From assembly GCA_002423205.1 (NCBI GenBank), contig DIUZ01000026.1, forward strand, positions 62,001 through 126,000: a stretch of DNA of 64,000 nucleotides, read 5' to 3'. The translations under genes were made by a program, and so were the position numbers. This document shows, piece by piece, positions 23,634-33,077 of the stretch. The number at the start of each line of letters is the position of its first letter. Within the stretch, counting starts at the first letter, position 1. This DNA comes from Micavibrio sp. UBA6145 (GTDB taxonomy: Bacteria; Pseudomonadota; Alphaproteobacteria; Micavibrionales; UBA1664). The notes below the pieces were generated by a model, which made no database searches, was not told the origin of the DNA, and saw nothing but the letters and a program-made list of their open reading frames with translations.

Positions 23634-24403
23634 GCGAAACGCTCAACCGCCAAAGGTCCGAATGACTGCGTGGTGGGCATTAATTCCATCGTGTTGATGT
23701 TTACATGCTTGGGTAATGTTGCCGCCCACAGCACTGCCTCCGCGATATCTTCCGCCTTCAGTGGGTCGGTATTGGCATAAACGGCATCAGCCTTATCCTG
23801 ATCGCCCTTGAAACGCGACAGCGAAAATTGCGTTTCCACCATGCCCGGTTCGATATTCGTGACACGCACACCGGTTCCCGGAAGGTCGGCGCGTAAATTC
23901 AATGAAAACTGGCGCACGAACGCCTTGCACGCGCCGTACACATTACCGCCCGGATACGCGTAGTTGCCCGCGATCGAACCGATATTGATGATATGACCGG
24001 TTTTGCGTGCCACCATTTGCGGCAGGACAAGACGCGTCACCCGCACAAGACTGCGCACATTCATGTCGATCATGTTGTCCCAGTCATTGAGGTCCGCGTC
24101 CTGCGCCTTATCAAGGCCCAGCGCACCACCGGCATTATTGACCAGCACATCAATGTCGCGAAAATGATCGGGGATATTGGCAATACCGGTTTCAATCGCA
24201 TCCTGGTCCGTCATGTCGAACACCGCGCCGTAAACGTCGCCGTCGATACCCTCCAGCAGATCGTGCACTTTCTCGGGGTTACGGCCGTGGATAATCAGCT
24301 TGCACCCCAGCGCCGCAAAACGCTGCGCAAAGGCGCGTCCAAAATCACCGGTAGCGCCGGTGATCATCACGCATTTTGGTATGTATGCGCCGTAAGCGCT
24401 CAC
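23630..24403 (-). CDS. Short-chain dehydrogenase/reductase, YdfG-like
   Basis: 257 residues. The Rossmann motif is TGATGDFGRAFA (about 14-25), with NNAGGALG (about 89) and the catalytic set Ser (GSIAG), Tyr-x-x-x-Lys (YGACKAF, about 155-161), then NIEPGMVETQFS. Closest in pattern to YdfG-type NADP-dependent 3-hydroxy acid dehydrogenases. It lies between coxF and ctaG with four-base overlaps on both sides, so it is co-translated with oxidase assembly genes even though no link to heme-copper assembly is known. Confidence 0.88.
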   Translation of the reverse strand: MSAYGAYIPKCVMITGATGDFGRAFAQRFAALGCKLIIHGRNPEKVHDLLEGIDGDVYGAVFDMTDQDAIETGIANIPDHFRDIDVLVNNAGGALGLDKAQDADLNDWDNMIDMNVRSLVRVTRLVLPQMVARKTGHIINIGSIAGNYAYPGGNVYGACKAFVRQFSLNLRADLPGTGVRVTNIEPGMVETQFSLSRFKGDQDKADAVYANTDPLKAEDIAEAVLWAATLPKHVNINTMELMPTTQSFGPLAVERFA

Positions 24404-24525
24404 ATCATCCCCGCTTTAAGACGCAGGATGGTGATGATGAAGACGATAGCGATGAAAGCGACAATGCCGCCGCCAACAGCCAGGTTTTTACGTTTACGGC
24501 GGTCATGCAGTTCGTTGTGCGGCAT
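24400..24525 (-). CDS. Small single-span protein, CoxF-like
   Basis: 41 residues: MPHNELHDRRKRKNLAVGG, then one membrane helix (IVAFIAIVFIITILRL). Its place directly after ctaB and before ctaG is that of CoxF in alphaproteobacterial oxidase operons, a small assembly or subunit-like protein. Identification rests on size, topology and position. Stop overlaps the SDR start by four bases. Confidence 0.7.
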   Translation of the reverse strand: MPHNELHDRRKRKNLAVGGGIVAFIAIVFIITILRLKAGMM

Positions 24526-24538
24526 GTAAGATCCTTTT

Positions 24539-25438
24539 TTAGAACAGGTGGACGTAATTCCCATCCACGACCAGAGCCGCGAAAATGGCGAACAGGTAGA
24601 AAACCGAAAACCCAAACATCTGGCGCGCGGCGCGTGTGCCTTCGCGTTCCTGCATCACGCGCAGCGCTGATACGATAAACAAAAACCCAAGCACACCCGC
24701 CGTGATCAGATAACCCACGCCGGCCACGCCCAGATAATATGGCGCAACCCCCAGCGGAAACAGGATCATCGTGTAGATCAGCATCTGGCGCTTCGTACGT
24801 TCATGCCCCACGACAACGGGCAGCATCGGCACATTCGCCTTTTTGTAATCCGCGCATGAAAACAGCGCGAGCGCCCAGAAATGCGGCGGTGTCCAGAAGA
24901 AGATCAGTGCGAACAGCGTAATGGACGACAGATCGATGCCACCGGTCACGGCAGCCCACCCGATCATCGGCGGAAACGCACCGGCGGCACCGCCGATGAC
25001 AATGTTCTGCGGCGTGCGGCGCTTGAGCCACACGGTATAAACAAGCGAATAAAAAATATTGGCGAATGCCAGAATGCCCGCGGCGACTTCGCCGCCCGCC
25101 AGTGCCATCAGCATCACCGCAATGATGGAAAGCACGATACCAAAGGCCAGCGCCTCGGATGATTTAACCAGGCCCGCCGGGATCGGACGGTTTTGCGTCC
25201 GCGTCATCACCGCGTCAATGTCGCGGTCGTACCACATGTTGATGGCGCCCGCCGCACCCGCGCCCAGCGCGAGCGCGAACAGCGCCACCGCGCCCAGGAT
25301 CGGGTTGATGTGGCCCGGCGCCGCCAGCATGCCGCACGCGCCCGAAAAAACCACAAGCGACATGACGCGCGGTTTCAACAGCGCGATATGGTCCGTAATA
25401 CGGGTCTCTGCGGGGCTAGAAGCCATGGTTTCAGCCAT
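24539..25438 (-). CDS. ctaB: Protoheme IX farnesyltransferase (heme O synthase)
   Basis: 299 residues from the ATG at 25438 (an upstream in-frame ATG at 25465 would sit in the terminator of the preceding gene). UbiA-type prenyltransferase with eight to nine helices; the aspartate-rich motif NMWYDRDIDAVMTRTQNRP (about 68) and the second motif DYKKANVPMLPVV (about 195) bind farnesyl diphosphate and Mg. It makes heme O for cytochrome oxidase. Confidence 0.95.
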   Translation of the reverse strand: MAETMASSPAETRITDHIALLKPRVMSLVVFSGACGMLAAPGHINPILGAVALFALALGAGAAGAINMWYDRDIDAVMTRTQNRPIPAGLVKSSEALAFGIVLSIIAVMLMALAGGEVAAGILAFANIFYSLVYTVWLKRRTPQNIVIGGAAGAFPPMIGWAAVTGGIDLSSITLFALIFFWTPPHFWALALFSCADYKKANVPMLPVVVGHERTKRQMLIYTMILFPLGVAPYYLGVAGVGYLITAGVLGFLFIVSALRVMQEREGTRAARQMFGFSVFYLFAIFAALVVDGNYVHLF

Positions 25439-25463
25439 GCGCCATGTGTAGACGATACGGTCC

Positions 25464-25492
25464 AAAAAAGAAAGCCGCCCGAATGGGGCGGC
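25464..25492 (-). terminator. Terminator of the beta-barrel protein gene
   Basis: Stem GCCGCCC (25474-25480) with GGGCGGC, four-base loop, and on the minus strand a T-rich tail (25473-25464). Lies between the beta-barrel gene and ctaB. Confidence 0.8.
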
Positions 25493-25516
25493 CGCTTAAA
25501 AGGTTAATGTTTTCAG

Positions 25517-26308
25517 TTAGTCGAAATTGATTTTGATGCCGCCAAAGACCGAGTGGTTGTCGTAATTGCCTTCCTGACCGCCAGCCCCGATCGCCATGTC
25601 GGATGTCGCGAAATACTTGTACTCGAGGAACAGGCCGAAATTATCGCTGATTTCAAAATTCGAACCCACGATACCCTGATACGCGAACAGCACTTCGGAT
25701 GTGGATTCAAGCACAGCTCCAAAGTTTTCAAATTCCGCATCCACCTGCGCCATACCGATACCCGCGCCGATATACGGCTTGATCCCGGAACCTGTCGAAA
25801 AATCGTAGTAACCGTTGCCCATGAATGCCATGGACGAAATATCACCGCCTGGGGCACTGGCATAGGTACCGTTGGCATTTTTAAAATAATGGACCTGGTT
25901 GATGCGATAGGCCATCTCGCCTTCGACGCGGAAATTCTCATTCAAATGCACGCCAATGGCGCCCGTGGCACCGGCACCGTCCGTAAATGTAGCCTGACGG
26001 ACCGTATAATCGGAACGGTTCGTGTGATTATAACCACCGCCCAGCTTCACATACAGCTTGTAGCTCTCAACGCCCGAAGACGAAGCGGAAGCGGGGGGCG
26101 TTGTCGTGGTTGTGGTCGTGGCCACAGTTTCGCCCGGTGCGGCGGGGACTTGCGGCACCTCTGAATAATCCGTGTTTGGTGCCGGCGGCTCCATCGGAAC
26201 CGGGTCGCCCTGGAACACGTCTGCGCGCGCCATGGATGGCACGCATAAAAGGGTCATAGCGAGCATAAGCGTGCCGAGGGCGCGCATCGAAAACATCTGT
26301 TTATTCAT
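25517..26308 (-). CDS. Outer-membrane beta-barrel protein (opacity/OmpA-barrel type)
   Basis: 263 residues. Signal peptide to about residue 29 (MLAMTLLCVPSMARA), then a Pro/Thr-rich linker with a run of Thr (about 63-70), then an eight-strand barrel from about 82: YKLYVKLGGGYNHT, GVHLNENFRVEGEMAYRI, IKPYIGAGIGMAQVD, NFGLFLEYKYFATSD and the final GGIKINFD with terminal aromatic. Porin/opacity family; substrate unknown. It is flanked by its own terminator and by the ctaD terminator, so it is an independent unit inserted in the oxidase cluster. Confidence 0.88.
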   Translation of the reverse strand: MNKQMFSMRALGTLMLAMTLLCVPSMARADVFQGDPVPMEPPAPNTDYSEVPQVPAAPGETVATTTTTTTPPASASSSGVESYKLYVKLGGGYNHTNRSDYTVRQATFTDGAGATGAIGVHLNENFRVEGEMAYRINQVHYFKNANGTYASAPGGDISSMAFMGNGYYDFSTGSGIKPYIGAGIGMAQVDAEFENFGAVLESTSEVLFAYQGIVGSNFEISDNFGLFLEYKYFATSDMAIGAGGQEGNYDNHSVFGGIKINFD

Positions 26309-26391
26309 CTAAATCCTCGTAAAGAACATACGATTCACGAAAAGATTCTAACCCGAATCCGGCCCAAAAGAAAGCAGCCCGCTAAAAACGA

Positions 26392-26423
26392 AAGAACCCG
26401 CCGGTGGACCGGCGGGTTCTTTA
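26392..26423 (-). terminator. Terminator of ctaC-ctaD
   Basis: A nearly perfect inverted repeat of 15 bases (AAAGAACCCGCCGGT and complement) 25 bases past the ctaD stop; A/T ends make it work in either direction. Confidence 0.88.
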
Positions 26424-26447
26424 ATCACTAAGCCTTTGAAATGAATC

Positions 26448-28196
26448 TTATTTCACTTCCGGCTGTTCTTCGAACTGGTGGAACGGTACCGGCGACGGCA
26501 ACGTCCATTCCAGCGTCATGACGTTCGGCTGGACGTTCCAGTAATTGGCACCGACGCGGCGGCCCCAGGCCAGCGTGTAGATCGCCAGGAACACAAACCA
26601 GATCGTGGCCGCGCCCGAGATATACGAACCGATCGAAGACATGAAGTTCCAGCCATGCAGACCCCAGTCGATTTGCGAGACATAGGCGCTGTTGGTGAAG
26701 TGCTGCCACATTTCATTGAACATGAAATTGGTGCGCTCCATCCAGCTGGTGTCGGCCCATGCCGTGCCATCGATGGTCGGAAGCGGCGCTGGGTAGTCAA
26801 CATAACGGCGCGGCATGCCCGAGAGGCCCGCGAAGTGCTGGGGGAAGAACGTCACGTTGACGCCGACGAATGTCAGCCAGAAGTGAACTTTGCCAGCCCA
26901 TTCCGGGTACTGACGGCCCGACATTTTGCCGACCCAGTAATAAAAACCCGCGAACAGCGCGAACACAGCGCCAAGCGAAAGCACGTAGTGGAAGTGCGCA
27001 ACGACGTAATACGTATCGTGCAGCGCGGTATCCATACCTGCGTTTGCCAGCACGACGCCCGTGACGCCGCCGACTGTGAACAGGAAGATGAAACCAATCG
27101 CCCAGAGCATCGGGGTTTTGAATTCAATCGAGCCGCCCCACATGGTCGCGATCCACGAGAAGATCTTGATGCCCGTGGGCACCGCGATGATCAGGGTCGC
27201 CGCCGTGAAGTAAGCGCGCGTATCAAGGCTGATGCCGGTCGTATACATGTGGTGTGCCCACACGATGAAACCGACGAAACCGATAGCCACCATGGCGTAT
27301 GCCATGCCCAGGTAACCGAAAATCGGCTTCTTGGAGAAGGTCGCAACGATCTGGCTAACGATGCCGAAGGCCGGCAAAATCATGATGTACACTTCCGGGT
27401 GACCGAAGAACCAGAACAAATGCTGGAACAGGATCGGATCGCCGCCGCCGGCCGGATTGAAGAACGCCGTGCCGAAGTTACGATCCGTCAGAAGCATGGT
27501 AATCGCGCCGCCCAGGACCGGAACCGAAAGCACCAGCAGGAACGCGGTGATCAGCATGCCCCAGATGAACAGCGGCATTTTGTGCATGGTCATGCCCGGT
27601 GCGCGCATGTTGAAGATGGTGGTGATGAAGTTCAGTGCGCCAAGGATCGACGATGCACCCGCAAGGTGCAGGGCAAAGATCGCCATATCCACCGACGCCC
27701 CGGGATGTCCGGTAATACTTGAAAGCGGCGGATAAACCGTCCAGCCCGTACCAGCGCCCGATCCCACGAAGGCTGAGCCCAGCAGCAGCAGGAAAGCCGG
27801 GACCAGCAGCCAGAACGAAACGTTATTCAGACGCGGGAATGCCATGTCAGGCGCGCCGATCATCAGCGGGATGAACCAGTTGCCGAAACCGCCAATCAGG
27901 CCGGGCATAACCACGAAGAACACCATGATCAGGCCGTGCGCCGTGATGAACACGTTCCACATCTGGCCCGACGGTGCGCCGGTGGCGTCAACGAGATACT
28001 GGACGCCCGGATCCTGAAGCTCCATACGCATCATGACCGAGAATGCACCGCCGATAACACCGGCGAGCACCGAGAAGATCAGGTACAGGGTACCGATGTC
28101 TTTATGGTTCGTGGACATGAACCAGCGGGCGAAAAACCCGGGGGTGTGATGGCCGTGATCATCGTGATGATCAGCATGAGTGACGTGCGCGTTCAT
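26448..28196 (-). CDS. ctaD: Cytochrome c oxidase subunit I (aa3 type)
   Basis: 582 residues, twelve helices. Heme and copper ligands are visible: HGLIMVFFVVMPGL (heme a His), WFFGHPEVYIMILPAFG (CuB His with cross-linked Tyr, conserved proton-channel Glu is in this motif), AHHMYTTG (CuB His pair) and VAHFHYVLSLGAVFALFAG (heme a3/a His). The D-channel region NxxxxxxxN is GNWFIPLMIGAPDMAFPRLNN. An extra N-terminal His-rich segment (HADHHDDHGHH) precedes the first helix. Start shares one base with the ctaC stop. Confidence 0.97.
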   Translation of the reverse strand: MNAHVTHADHHDDHGHHTPGFFARWFMSTNHKDIGTLYLIFSVLAGVIGGAFSVMMRMELQDPGVQYLVDATGAPSGQMWNVFITAHGLIMVFFVVMPGLIGGFGNWFIPLMIGAPDMAFPRLNNVSFWLLVPAFLLLLGSAFVGSGAGTGWTVYPPLSSITGHPGASVDMAIFALHLAGASSILGALNFITTIFNMRAPGMTMHKMPLFIWGMLITAFLLVLSVPVLGGAITMLLTDRNFGTAFFNPAGGGDPILFQHLFWFFGHPEVYIMILPAFGIVSQIVATFSKKPIFGYLGMAYAMVAIGFVGFIVWAHHMYTTGISLDTRAYFTAATLIIAVPTGIKIFSWIATMWGGSIEFKTPMLWAIGFIFLFTVGGVTGVVLANAGMDTALHDTYYVVAHFHYVLSLGAVFALFAGFYYWVGKMSGRQYPEWAGKVHFWLTFVGVNVTFFPQHFAGLSGMPRRYVDYPAPLPTIDGTAWADTSWMERTNFMFNEMWQHFTNSAYVSQIDWGLHGWNFMSSIGSYISGAATIWFVFLAIYTLAWGRRVGANYWNVQPNVMTLEWTLPSPVPFHQFEEQPEVK

Positions 28197-29020
28197 TATT
28201 GTGCCTCGGCAACGGAAACAGGGTTAGTGAAATTGGTGTTATGCGAGAATTTGGTTTTGGCTTCCGCGACCCATGCGGTGAATTCAGCCTCGGTCACGGC
28301 GCGAACCTTGATCGGCATGTATGAGTGACCGTTGCCGCAGATTTCCGAGCACTGGCCGTAATACACGCCCGGCTTGTCGATCTTGAACCAGGCTTCGTTC
28401 AGGCGGCCCGGGACTGCGTCTTTCTTCACGCCGAATGCCGGGATGGTCCATGCATGGATCACGTCGGCGGCGGTCATCTGAACGCGGATGATCTTACCAA
28501 CCGGCAGAACGACTTCGTTATCCGTCTCAAGCAGACGCTTCTGACCCTTGCTTGGGTCGATATCTTTTTCCGGGATCATGTAGGCATTGAACGAAATGCC
28601 GTCCTGGTCCGGATACTCATAACCCCAGTACCATTGGTAGCCGGTGATTTTCAGCGTCATATCCGCTTCAGGAATGCGGCCCTGGCTGAACAGGACTTTA
28701 AAGGACGGAACGGCGACAACGATCAGGATAATGACGGGAATAACCGTCCAGATGACTTCGATCAGCGTGTTGTGCGTTGTGGTCGACGGCACCGGGTTGC
28801 GCTTGTGGTTGTAGCGAATGACGATCCACACCAGCAGGGCGAACACGAAAACGACGATCGCGCTGATGATCCAAAGAAGCATGGTGTGGAAGTTGACCAT
28901 CTGCTCGGCCAGCGGACCTGCCGGCGGCTGCAAATTCAATTCCCATGATTTGGGAAAGTCTGCCAGAGCGGCAGCCGGAGCGAAAAGCGTGGCCAGGAAA
29001 ACAGAAAGGCGTTTCAGCAT
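28196..29020 (-). CDS. ctaC: Cytochrome c oxidase subunit II
   Basis: 274 residues. A signal peptide (to about 20) is followed by two membrane helices (about 45-65 and 85-105) and a periplasmic cupredoxin domain. The CuA site reads YGQCSEICGNGHSYMPI, with both Cys, the Glu, His and Met present, and the upstream His in DVIHAWTIPAFG. It accepts electrons from cytochrome c. No fused cytochrome c domain. First gene of the ctaC-ctaD unit. Confidence 0.97.
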   Translation of the reverse strand: MLKRLSVFLATLFAPAAALADFPKSWELNLQPPAGPLAEQMVNFHTMLLWIISAIVVFVFALLVWIVIRYNHKRNPVPSTTTHNTLIEVIWTVIPVIILIVVAVPSFKVLFSQGRIPEADMTLKITGYQWYWGYEYPDQDGISFNAYMIPEKDIDPSKGQKRLLETDNEVVLPVGKIIRVQMTAADVIHAWTIPAFGVKKDAVPGRLNEAWFKIDKPGVYYGQCSEICGNGHSYMPIKVRAVTEAEFTAWVAEAKTKFSHNTNFTNPVSVAEAQ

Positions 29021-29214
29021 GGAATGGTCCTTAAGGAAGAATGCTACGTGGGCGTTCTACCGCAGGACATTATGTGATTCAAGGCCATAGGGAAAGAGTC
29101 CCCCCTAAAAACGGGGGAACAACGGCCCAAACGATGAATCTTGAAGCCGTTAACGACTTCAGTTAGGGTCCCCCGCATACCAAAACCTTAAGAATACGCC
29201 CAAGGACCACGCCT

Positions 29215-30864
29215 ATGCCCGCCTATCAATACGTCTACGTCATGAGCCACATGACCAAAACCTTCCCCGGTGCCAACAAGCCGGTGATCAAGGACATGAC
29301 CCTGAGCTTCCTGCCGGGCGTGAAAATCGGCGTTTTGGGCCCCAACGGCTCGGGCAAATCGACCCTGCTCAAGATTATGGCAGGCATTGATAAGGATATC
29401 GCCGGCGAAGCCTGGTCCGCTGAAAGCGCCAAGGTCGGCTATCTGGCGCAGGAGCCGGAACTGGACGCCACCCGCTCCGTCATCGACAACGTCATGGACG
29501 GCGCTGCTGACATTCGCAAATTATTACAGGATTACAATGACATAGCCATGAAATTCGGTGATGTCACCGATGACAAGGAAATGGAGGCCCTGACCGAAGA
29601 AATGGGCAAATTGCAGGAACAGATCGACGCCAAGGATGGCTGGAATCTGGAACGCACCGCCGAAACCTGGATGCGCGCCCTCAACTGCCCCCCGGCCGAC
29701 GCCGACATCACCAAACTCTCAGGCGGTGAAAAACGCCGCGTGGCCCTCGCCCGCCTCCTGCTCGAAGCGCCGGACATGCTCCTGCTCGACGAACCGACCA
29801 ACCACCTGGACGCGGAATCCGTCCAGTGGCTGCAAAAACACCTGCTCGATTATAAGGGCACGGTGGTGATGGTCACCCACGACCGTTACTTCCTCGACAA
29901 CGTCACCGGCTGGATCCTGGAACTCGACCGTTCCTCGGGCATCCCCTACGAGGGCAATTACTCAGCCTATCTCGAGAAAAAGGCCAAGCGTCTGGAACAG
30001 GAATCGGCCGAAGCCGCCGCCCGCCAGCGCACCCTCAACCGCGAACTGGAATGGATCCGCCAGGGTGCCAAAGCCCGTCAGGCGAAATCCAAGGCGCGTA
30101 TCAACGCCTACGACCAGATGCTGGAAGAGAGCCAGAAAGAAACCGTCTCCAAACAGCAGATCCCGATCCCGACCCCGCCGCGTCTTGGCGACCTGGTGGT
30201 TGAGGCATCCAATATCAGCAAGGCCTACAATGGCCGCACACTGATCAAAGACTTCTCCTTCAGCCTGCCGCCCGGCGGTATTGTCGGCGTTATCGGTCCC
30301 AACGGTGCGGGTAAAACCACGCTGTTCCGCATGATCACGGGACAGGAAACGCCGGATAGCGGCACATTCAAAATCGGTGAAACCGTCAAGCTTGGCTATG
30401 TCGACCAGTCGCGCGACGCGCTCAACCCCAAGAACAACGTCTGGGATGAAATCTCCGGCAAGCACGAAGTCTTGAAACTCGGCAATAAAGAGGTCAATTC
30501 ACGCGCCTACGTCGCCTCCTTCAACTTCCGCGGCCCCGACCAGCAGAAAAACGTCGGTAAGCTTTCAGGCGGTGAACGCAACCGCGTCCACATGGCCAAG
30601 ATGCTGCAGACCGGTGCAAATCTTCTGCTGCTCGACGAACCGACCAACGATCTTGATACCGAAACGCTGGCCGCGCTCGAGGAAGCACTCGAGAACTTCC
30701 CGGGTTGCGCTGTCATCATCTCGCACGACCGCTGGTTCCTGGACCGTCTGGCCACGCATATCCTTGCCTTCGAAGGCAACGGCCATGTCGAATGGTTCGA
30801 AGGCAACTTCGAAGCCTACGAAGCCGACAAAGAACGTCGTCTAGGCAACAAAGCCGCCGCTTAA
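29215..30864 (+). CDS. ettA: Energy-dependent translational throttle protein EttA (ABC-F)
   Basis: 549 residues with two ABC domains and no membrane part. Walker A motifs: GVLGPNGSGKSTLLK (about 40) and GVIGPNGAGKTTLFR (about 360). Signatures: LSGGEKRRVALARLLL and LSGGERNRVHMAKML; Walker B: MLLLDEPTNHLDAES and LLLLDEPTNDLDTET. The P-site tRNA-interacting linker (about 240-310) carries RQGAKARQAKSKARI. Length and EttA-specific starts (YQYVYVMSHMTKTFPG) match the family. It binds ribosomes and gates elongation by ATP/ADP state. Confidence 0.96.
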   Translation: MPAYQYVYVMSHMTKTFPGANKPVIKDMTLSFLPGVKIGVLGPNGSGKSTLLKIMAGIDKDIAGEAWSAESAKVGYLAQEPELDATRSVIDNVMDGAADIRKLLQDYNDIAMKFGDVTDDKEMEALTEEMGKLQEQIDAKDGWNLERTAETWMRALNCPPADADITKLSGGEKRRVALARLLLEAPDMLLLDEPTNHLDAESVQWLQKHLLDYKGTVVMVTHDRYFLDNVTGWILELDRSSGIPYEGNYSAYLEKKAKRLEQESAEAAARQRTLNRELEWIRQGAKARQAKSKARINAYDQMLEESQKETVSKQQIPIPTPPRLGDLVVEASNISKAYNGRTLIKDFSFSLPPGGIVGVIGPNGAGKTTLFRMITGQETPDSGTFKIGETVKLGYVDQSRDALNPKNNVWDEISGKHEVLKLGNKEVNSRAYVASFNFRGPDQQKNVGKLSGGERNRVHMAKMLQTGANLLLLDEPTNDLDTETLAALEEALENFPGCAVIISHDRWFLDRLATHILAFEGNGHVEWFEGNFEAYEADKERRLGNKAAA

Positions 30865-30877
30865 GCGTTGGGGTCAT

Positions 30878-31663
30878 ATGCGTTATCTGCTTCTGGCCCT
30901 TTTCTGTCTGTTCGCCCTTCCCGCTAAAGCCGCGGAAACCGCCCCGTTTACAGCCACATACGGCCTGTATACGGGCGGTGTACGCATGATCGAGGTCACC
31001 GCCAAATTCGATCTCCAGCCCGCCAGCTACGTCACCAGCATCAACGCAAAAACCGTCGGGCTGTTTTCAAAACTGCTGCCGTGGTCCGGCAAATTCGATA
31101 CGACCGGCGTTAACCCCGGTTACAAACCATCTGCCCATAACTATGCCGTCACATGGATGGGCAATGTCGACAAGGCAACCTTCGCCTATGACCCACCGGG
31201 CGAATTCAAAAGCATGACCCAGACCAAAAAAGGCGTGAATGTTGAAAACCCTGCCGGGGCCGACATTGCCGCCGGCACGCGCGATCTTCTCTCCACCGTG
31301 CTGGTGGCCTTCCGCCAGTTTGACGACAAAGGCACATGCGCAGGCGATATCCTGACCTTTGATAATGCGCGCTCCTTCATTGTCCGTTTTGCCGATGCGG
31401 GTGAAACGGAGCTGAACAACGACAAGCTGTCCGCCTATACCGGCCCCGCCCATGCCTGCACGGTCGAAATTATCCCCCAAAAGGGTAAATGGCCCAAAAA
31501 GCCGCGCGGCTGGCTGCGTATCCAGCAACAGGCCAAGGAAGGCGGCAGGCTGCCCGTCCTGTGGCTCGCAAGCCCCCGCCCCGGCCTTCCCGCCATCCCT
31601 GTTCGTGTTGACATCCACACGAAATACGGCGATGTCATTGCCCATCTTACGGCGGTGCAGTAA
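30878..31663 (+). CDS. DUF3108 periplasmic protein
   Basis: 261 residues. Signal peptide (MRYLLLALFCLFALPAKA) followed by a beta-rich domain: FTATYGLYTGGVRMIEVTAK, NAKTVGLFSKLLPWSGKFDT, and near the end PVLWLASPRPGLPAIPVRVD. DUF3108 proteins are soluble periplasmic beta proteins of unknown function. It lies 13 bases after ettA and 58 before glmU. Confidence 0.85.
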   Translation: MRYLLLALFCLFALPAKAAETAPFTATYGLYTGGVRMIEVTAKFDLQPASYVTSINAKTVGLFSKLLPWSGKFDTTGVNPGYKPSAHNYAVTWMGNVDKATFAYDPPGEFKSMTQTKKGVNVENPAGADIAAGTRDLLSTVLVAFRQFDDKGTCAGDILTFDNARSFIVRFADAGETELNNDKLSAYTGPAHACTVEIIPQKGKWPKKPRGWLRIQQQAKEGGRLPVLWLASPRPGLPAIPVRVDIHTKYGDVIAHLTAVQ

Positions 31664-31721
31664 TACCTCGTAACCCTGTGTGACTTTACGCAAGGGTGCC
31701 GTTTTTTATGATGGGTCCACG

Positions 31722-33077
31722 ATGAGCAAACTTACCTGCATTATTCTCGCTGCCGGCAAAGGCACGCGTATGAAGTCCAACCGCCCCAAGGTCATGAACA
31801 CCCTGGCGGGCTGGCCCCTGATCAAACACGTGGTCAACACCTGCGAAGCTTTAAAGGCATCACAGATCGTCACCGTCATCGCCAGCGGCATGGATGATGT
31901 CGCCGCCGCCGTCGCGCCGCATGACACCGCCATCCAGAAAAAACAGCTCGGCACCGCCGACGCCGCAAAATCTGCACTGCCCGTCATCAAATATGATCGC
32001 GGCCATGTTCTGATTTTGTTGGGCGACGTACCCATGGTGTCCAAAGACACACTCAAAGAATTGTGGGACGCCGGTAAAAAAACCGGTCTCGCCGTTCTGA
32101 CATTCCGCGCCGACAATCCCTACGGTTATGGCCGCATCGTAACCAAGGGTGATTACGTCACCGCGATTATTGAGCAAGCCGACTGCACGCAGGACGAAAC
32201 CGATATCGACCTGGTCAACGCCGGATGCTTCTGCGTTGCTGCCGACAAAATCGAAAAATGGCTGGGTGCCATCGGCAACAAGAATAAGCAAAAAGAATTC
32301 TACTTGACCGACATCATCGCCAGCGCCGCAAAAGACAAAGTCAAATGCGCCTATGTGGAAGCACCGGAACACGAACTGCTGGGCATCAATTCCCGCGCCC
32401 AGCTGGCACAGGCGGAATGGTCCATGCAGTCCCGCCTGCGCGACGCGGCGTTGAGCGGCGGCGCAACCATGATCGACCCGGCAACCGTGTACCTTGCTGC
32501 TGATACCGTCATTGGCCGCGACGTCGTGATTGAACCCAGCGTATTCTTCGGCCCCGGCGTTACGATTGAAGACGACGTGACCATTCACGCGTTTACGCAT
32601 ATCGAAGGCGCTTCCATTGCTGCCGGTGCATCCATCGGCCCCTTCGCCCGCATCCGTCCGAAATCGAAAATCGGCGAAAATGCAACCATCGGCAATTTCG
32701 TCGAGGTCAACCGCTCCACCGTCAAGGCCGGCGCGAAATCCAAACACGTCTCTTATCTGGGCGACGCCGTTATCGGCGCGAAGTCAAACATCGGCGCTGG
32801 CACCGTCATCGCCAATTATGATGGCTTCGACAAACAGGACACCGTCATTGGCGACCGTGTCTTCATCGGCTCCAATTCCACCATTATTGCGCCGGTCAAA
32901 ATCGGCAACGGCGCATATGTTGCCGCCGGATCAGCCATCACCACCGCCGTGCCGGACAACGCGCTGGCCGTTGCCCGCGCGCGCGAAGTCGTGCGCGATG
33001 GCTGGGCCAATGAATACCGCGCCAAAAAAGAATCTTCGAAAAAATCCAAACCTGTAAAAGTAAAAGGAAAGAAATAA
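31722..33077 (+). CDS. glmU: Bifunctional UDP-GlcNAc pyrophosphorylase/GlcN-1-P acetyltransferase
   Basis: 451 residues from ATG 31722. N-terminal nucleotidyltransferase: CIILAAGKGTRMKSNRPKVM (5-24), LLGDVPMV, YGYGRIV, VNAGCF. C-terminal left-handed beta-helix of hexapeptide repeats (about 250-420): IGPFARIRPKSKIGEN, GNFVEVNRSTVK, HVSYLGDAVIGAKSNIGAGT, with the acetyltransferase His in this block. It makes UDP-GlcNAc for wall and LPS. The stop overlaps the next start by one base; glmS follows, giving a compact hexosamine unit. A Lys-rich tail ends the protein. Confidence 0.96.
   Translation: MSKLTCIILAAGKGTRMKSNRPKVMNTLAGWPLIKHVVNTCEALKASQIVTVIASGMDDVAAAVAPHDTAIQKKQLGTADAAKSALPVIKYDRGHVLILLGDVPMVSKDTLKELWDAGKKTGLAVLTFRADNPYGYGRIVTKGDYVTAIIEQADCTQDETDIDLVNAGCFCVAADKIEKWLGAIGNKNKQKEFYLTDIIASAAKDKVKCAYVEAPEHELLGINSRAQLAQAEWSMQSRLRDAALSGGATMIDPATVYLAADTVIGRDVVIEPSVFFGPGVTIEDDVTIHAFTHIEGASIAAGASIGPFARIRPKSKIGENATIGNFVEVNRSTVKAGAKSKHVSYLGDAVIGAKSNIGAGTVIANYDGFDKQDTVIGDRVFIGSNSTIIAPVKIGNGAYVAAGSAITTAVPDNALAVARAREVVRDGWANEYRAKKESSKKSKPVKVKGKK

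Noticed and set aside
26478..27722. 414-codon plus-strand frame antisense to ctaD
   Set aside because: A shadow of the high-GC ctaD codons; translation is rich in Arg, His and Asp and shows no domain.
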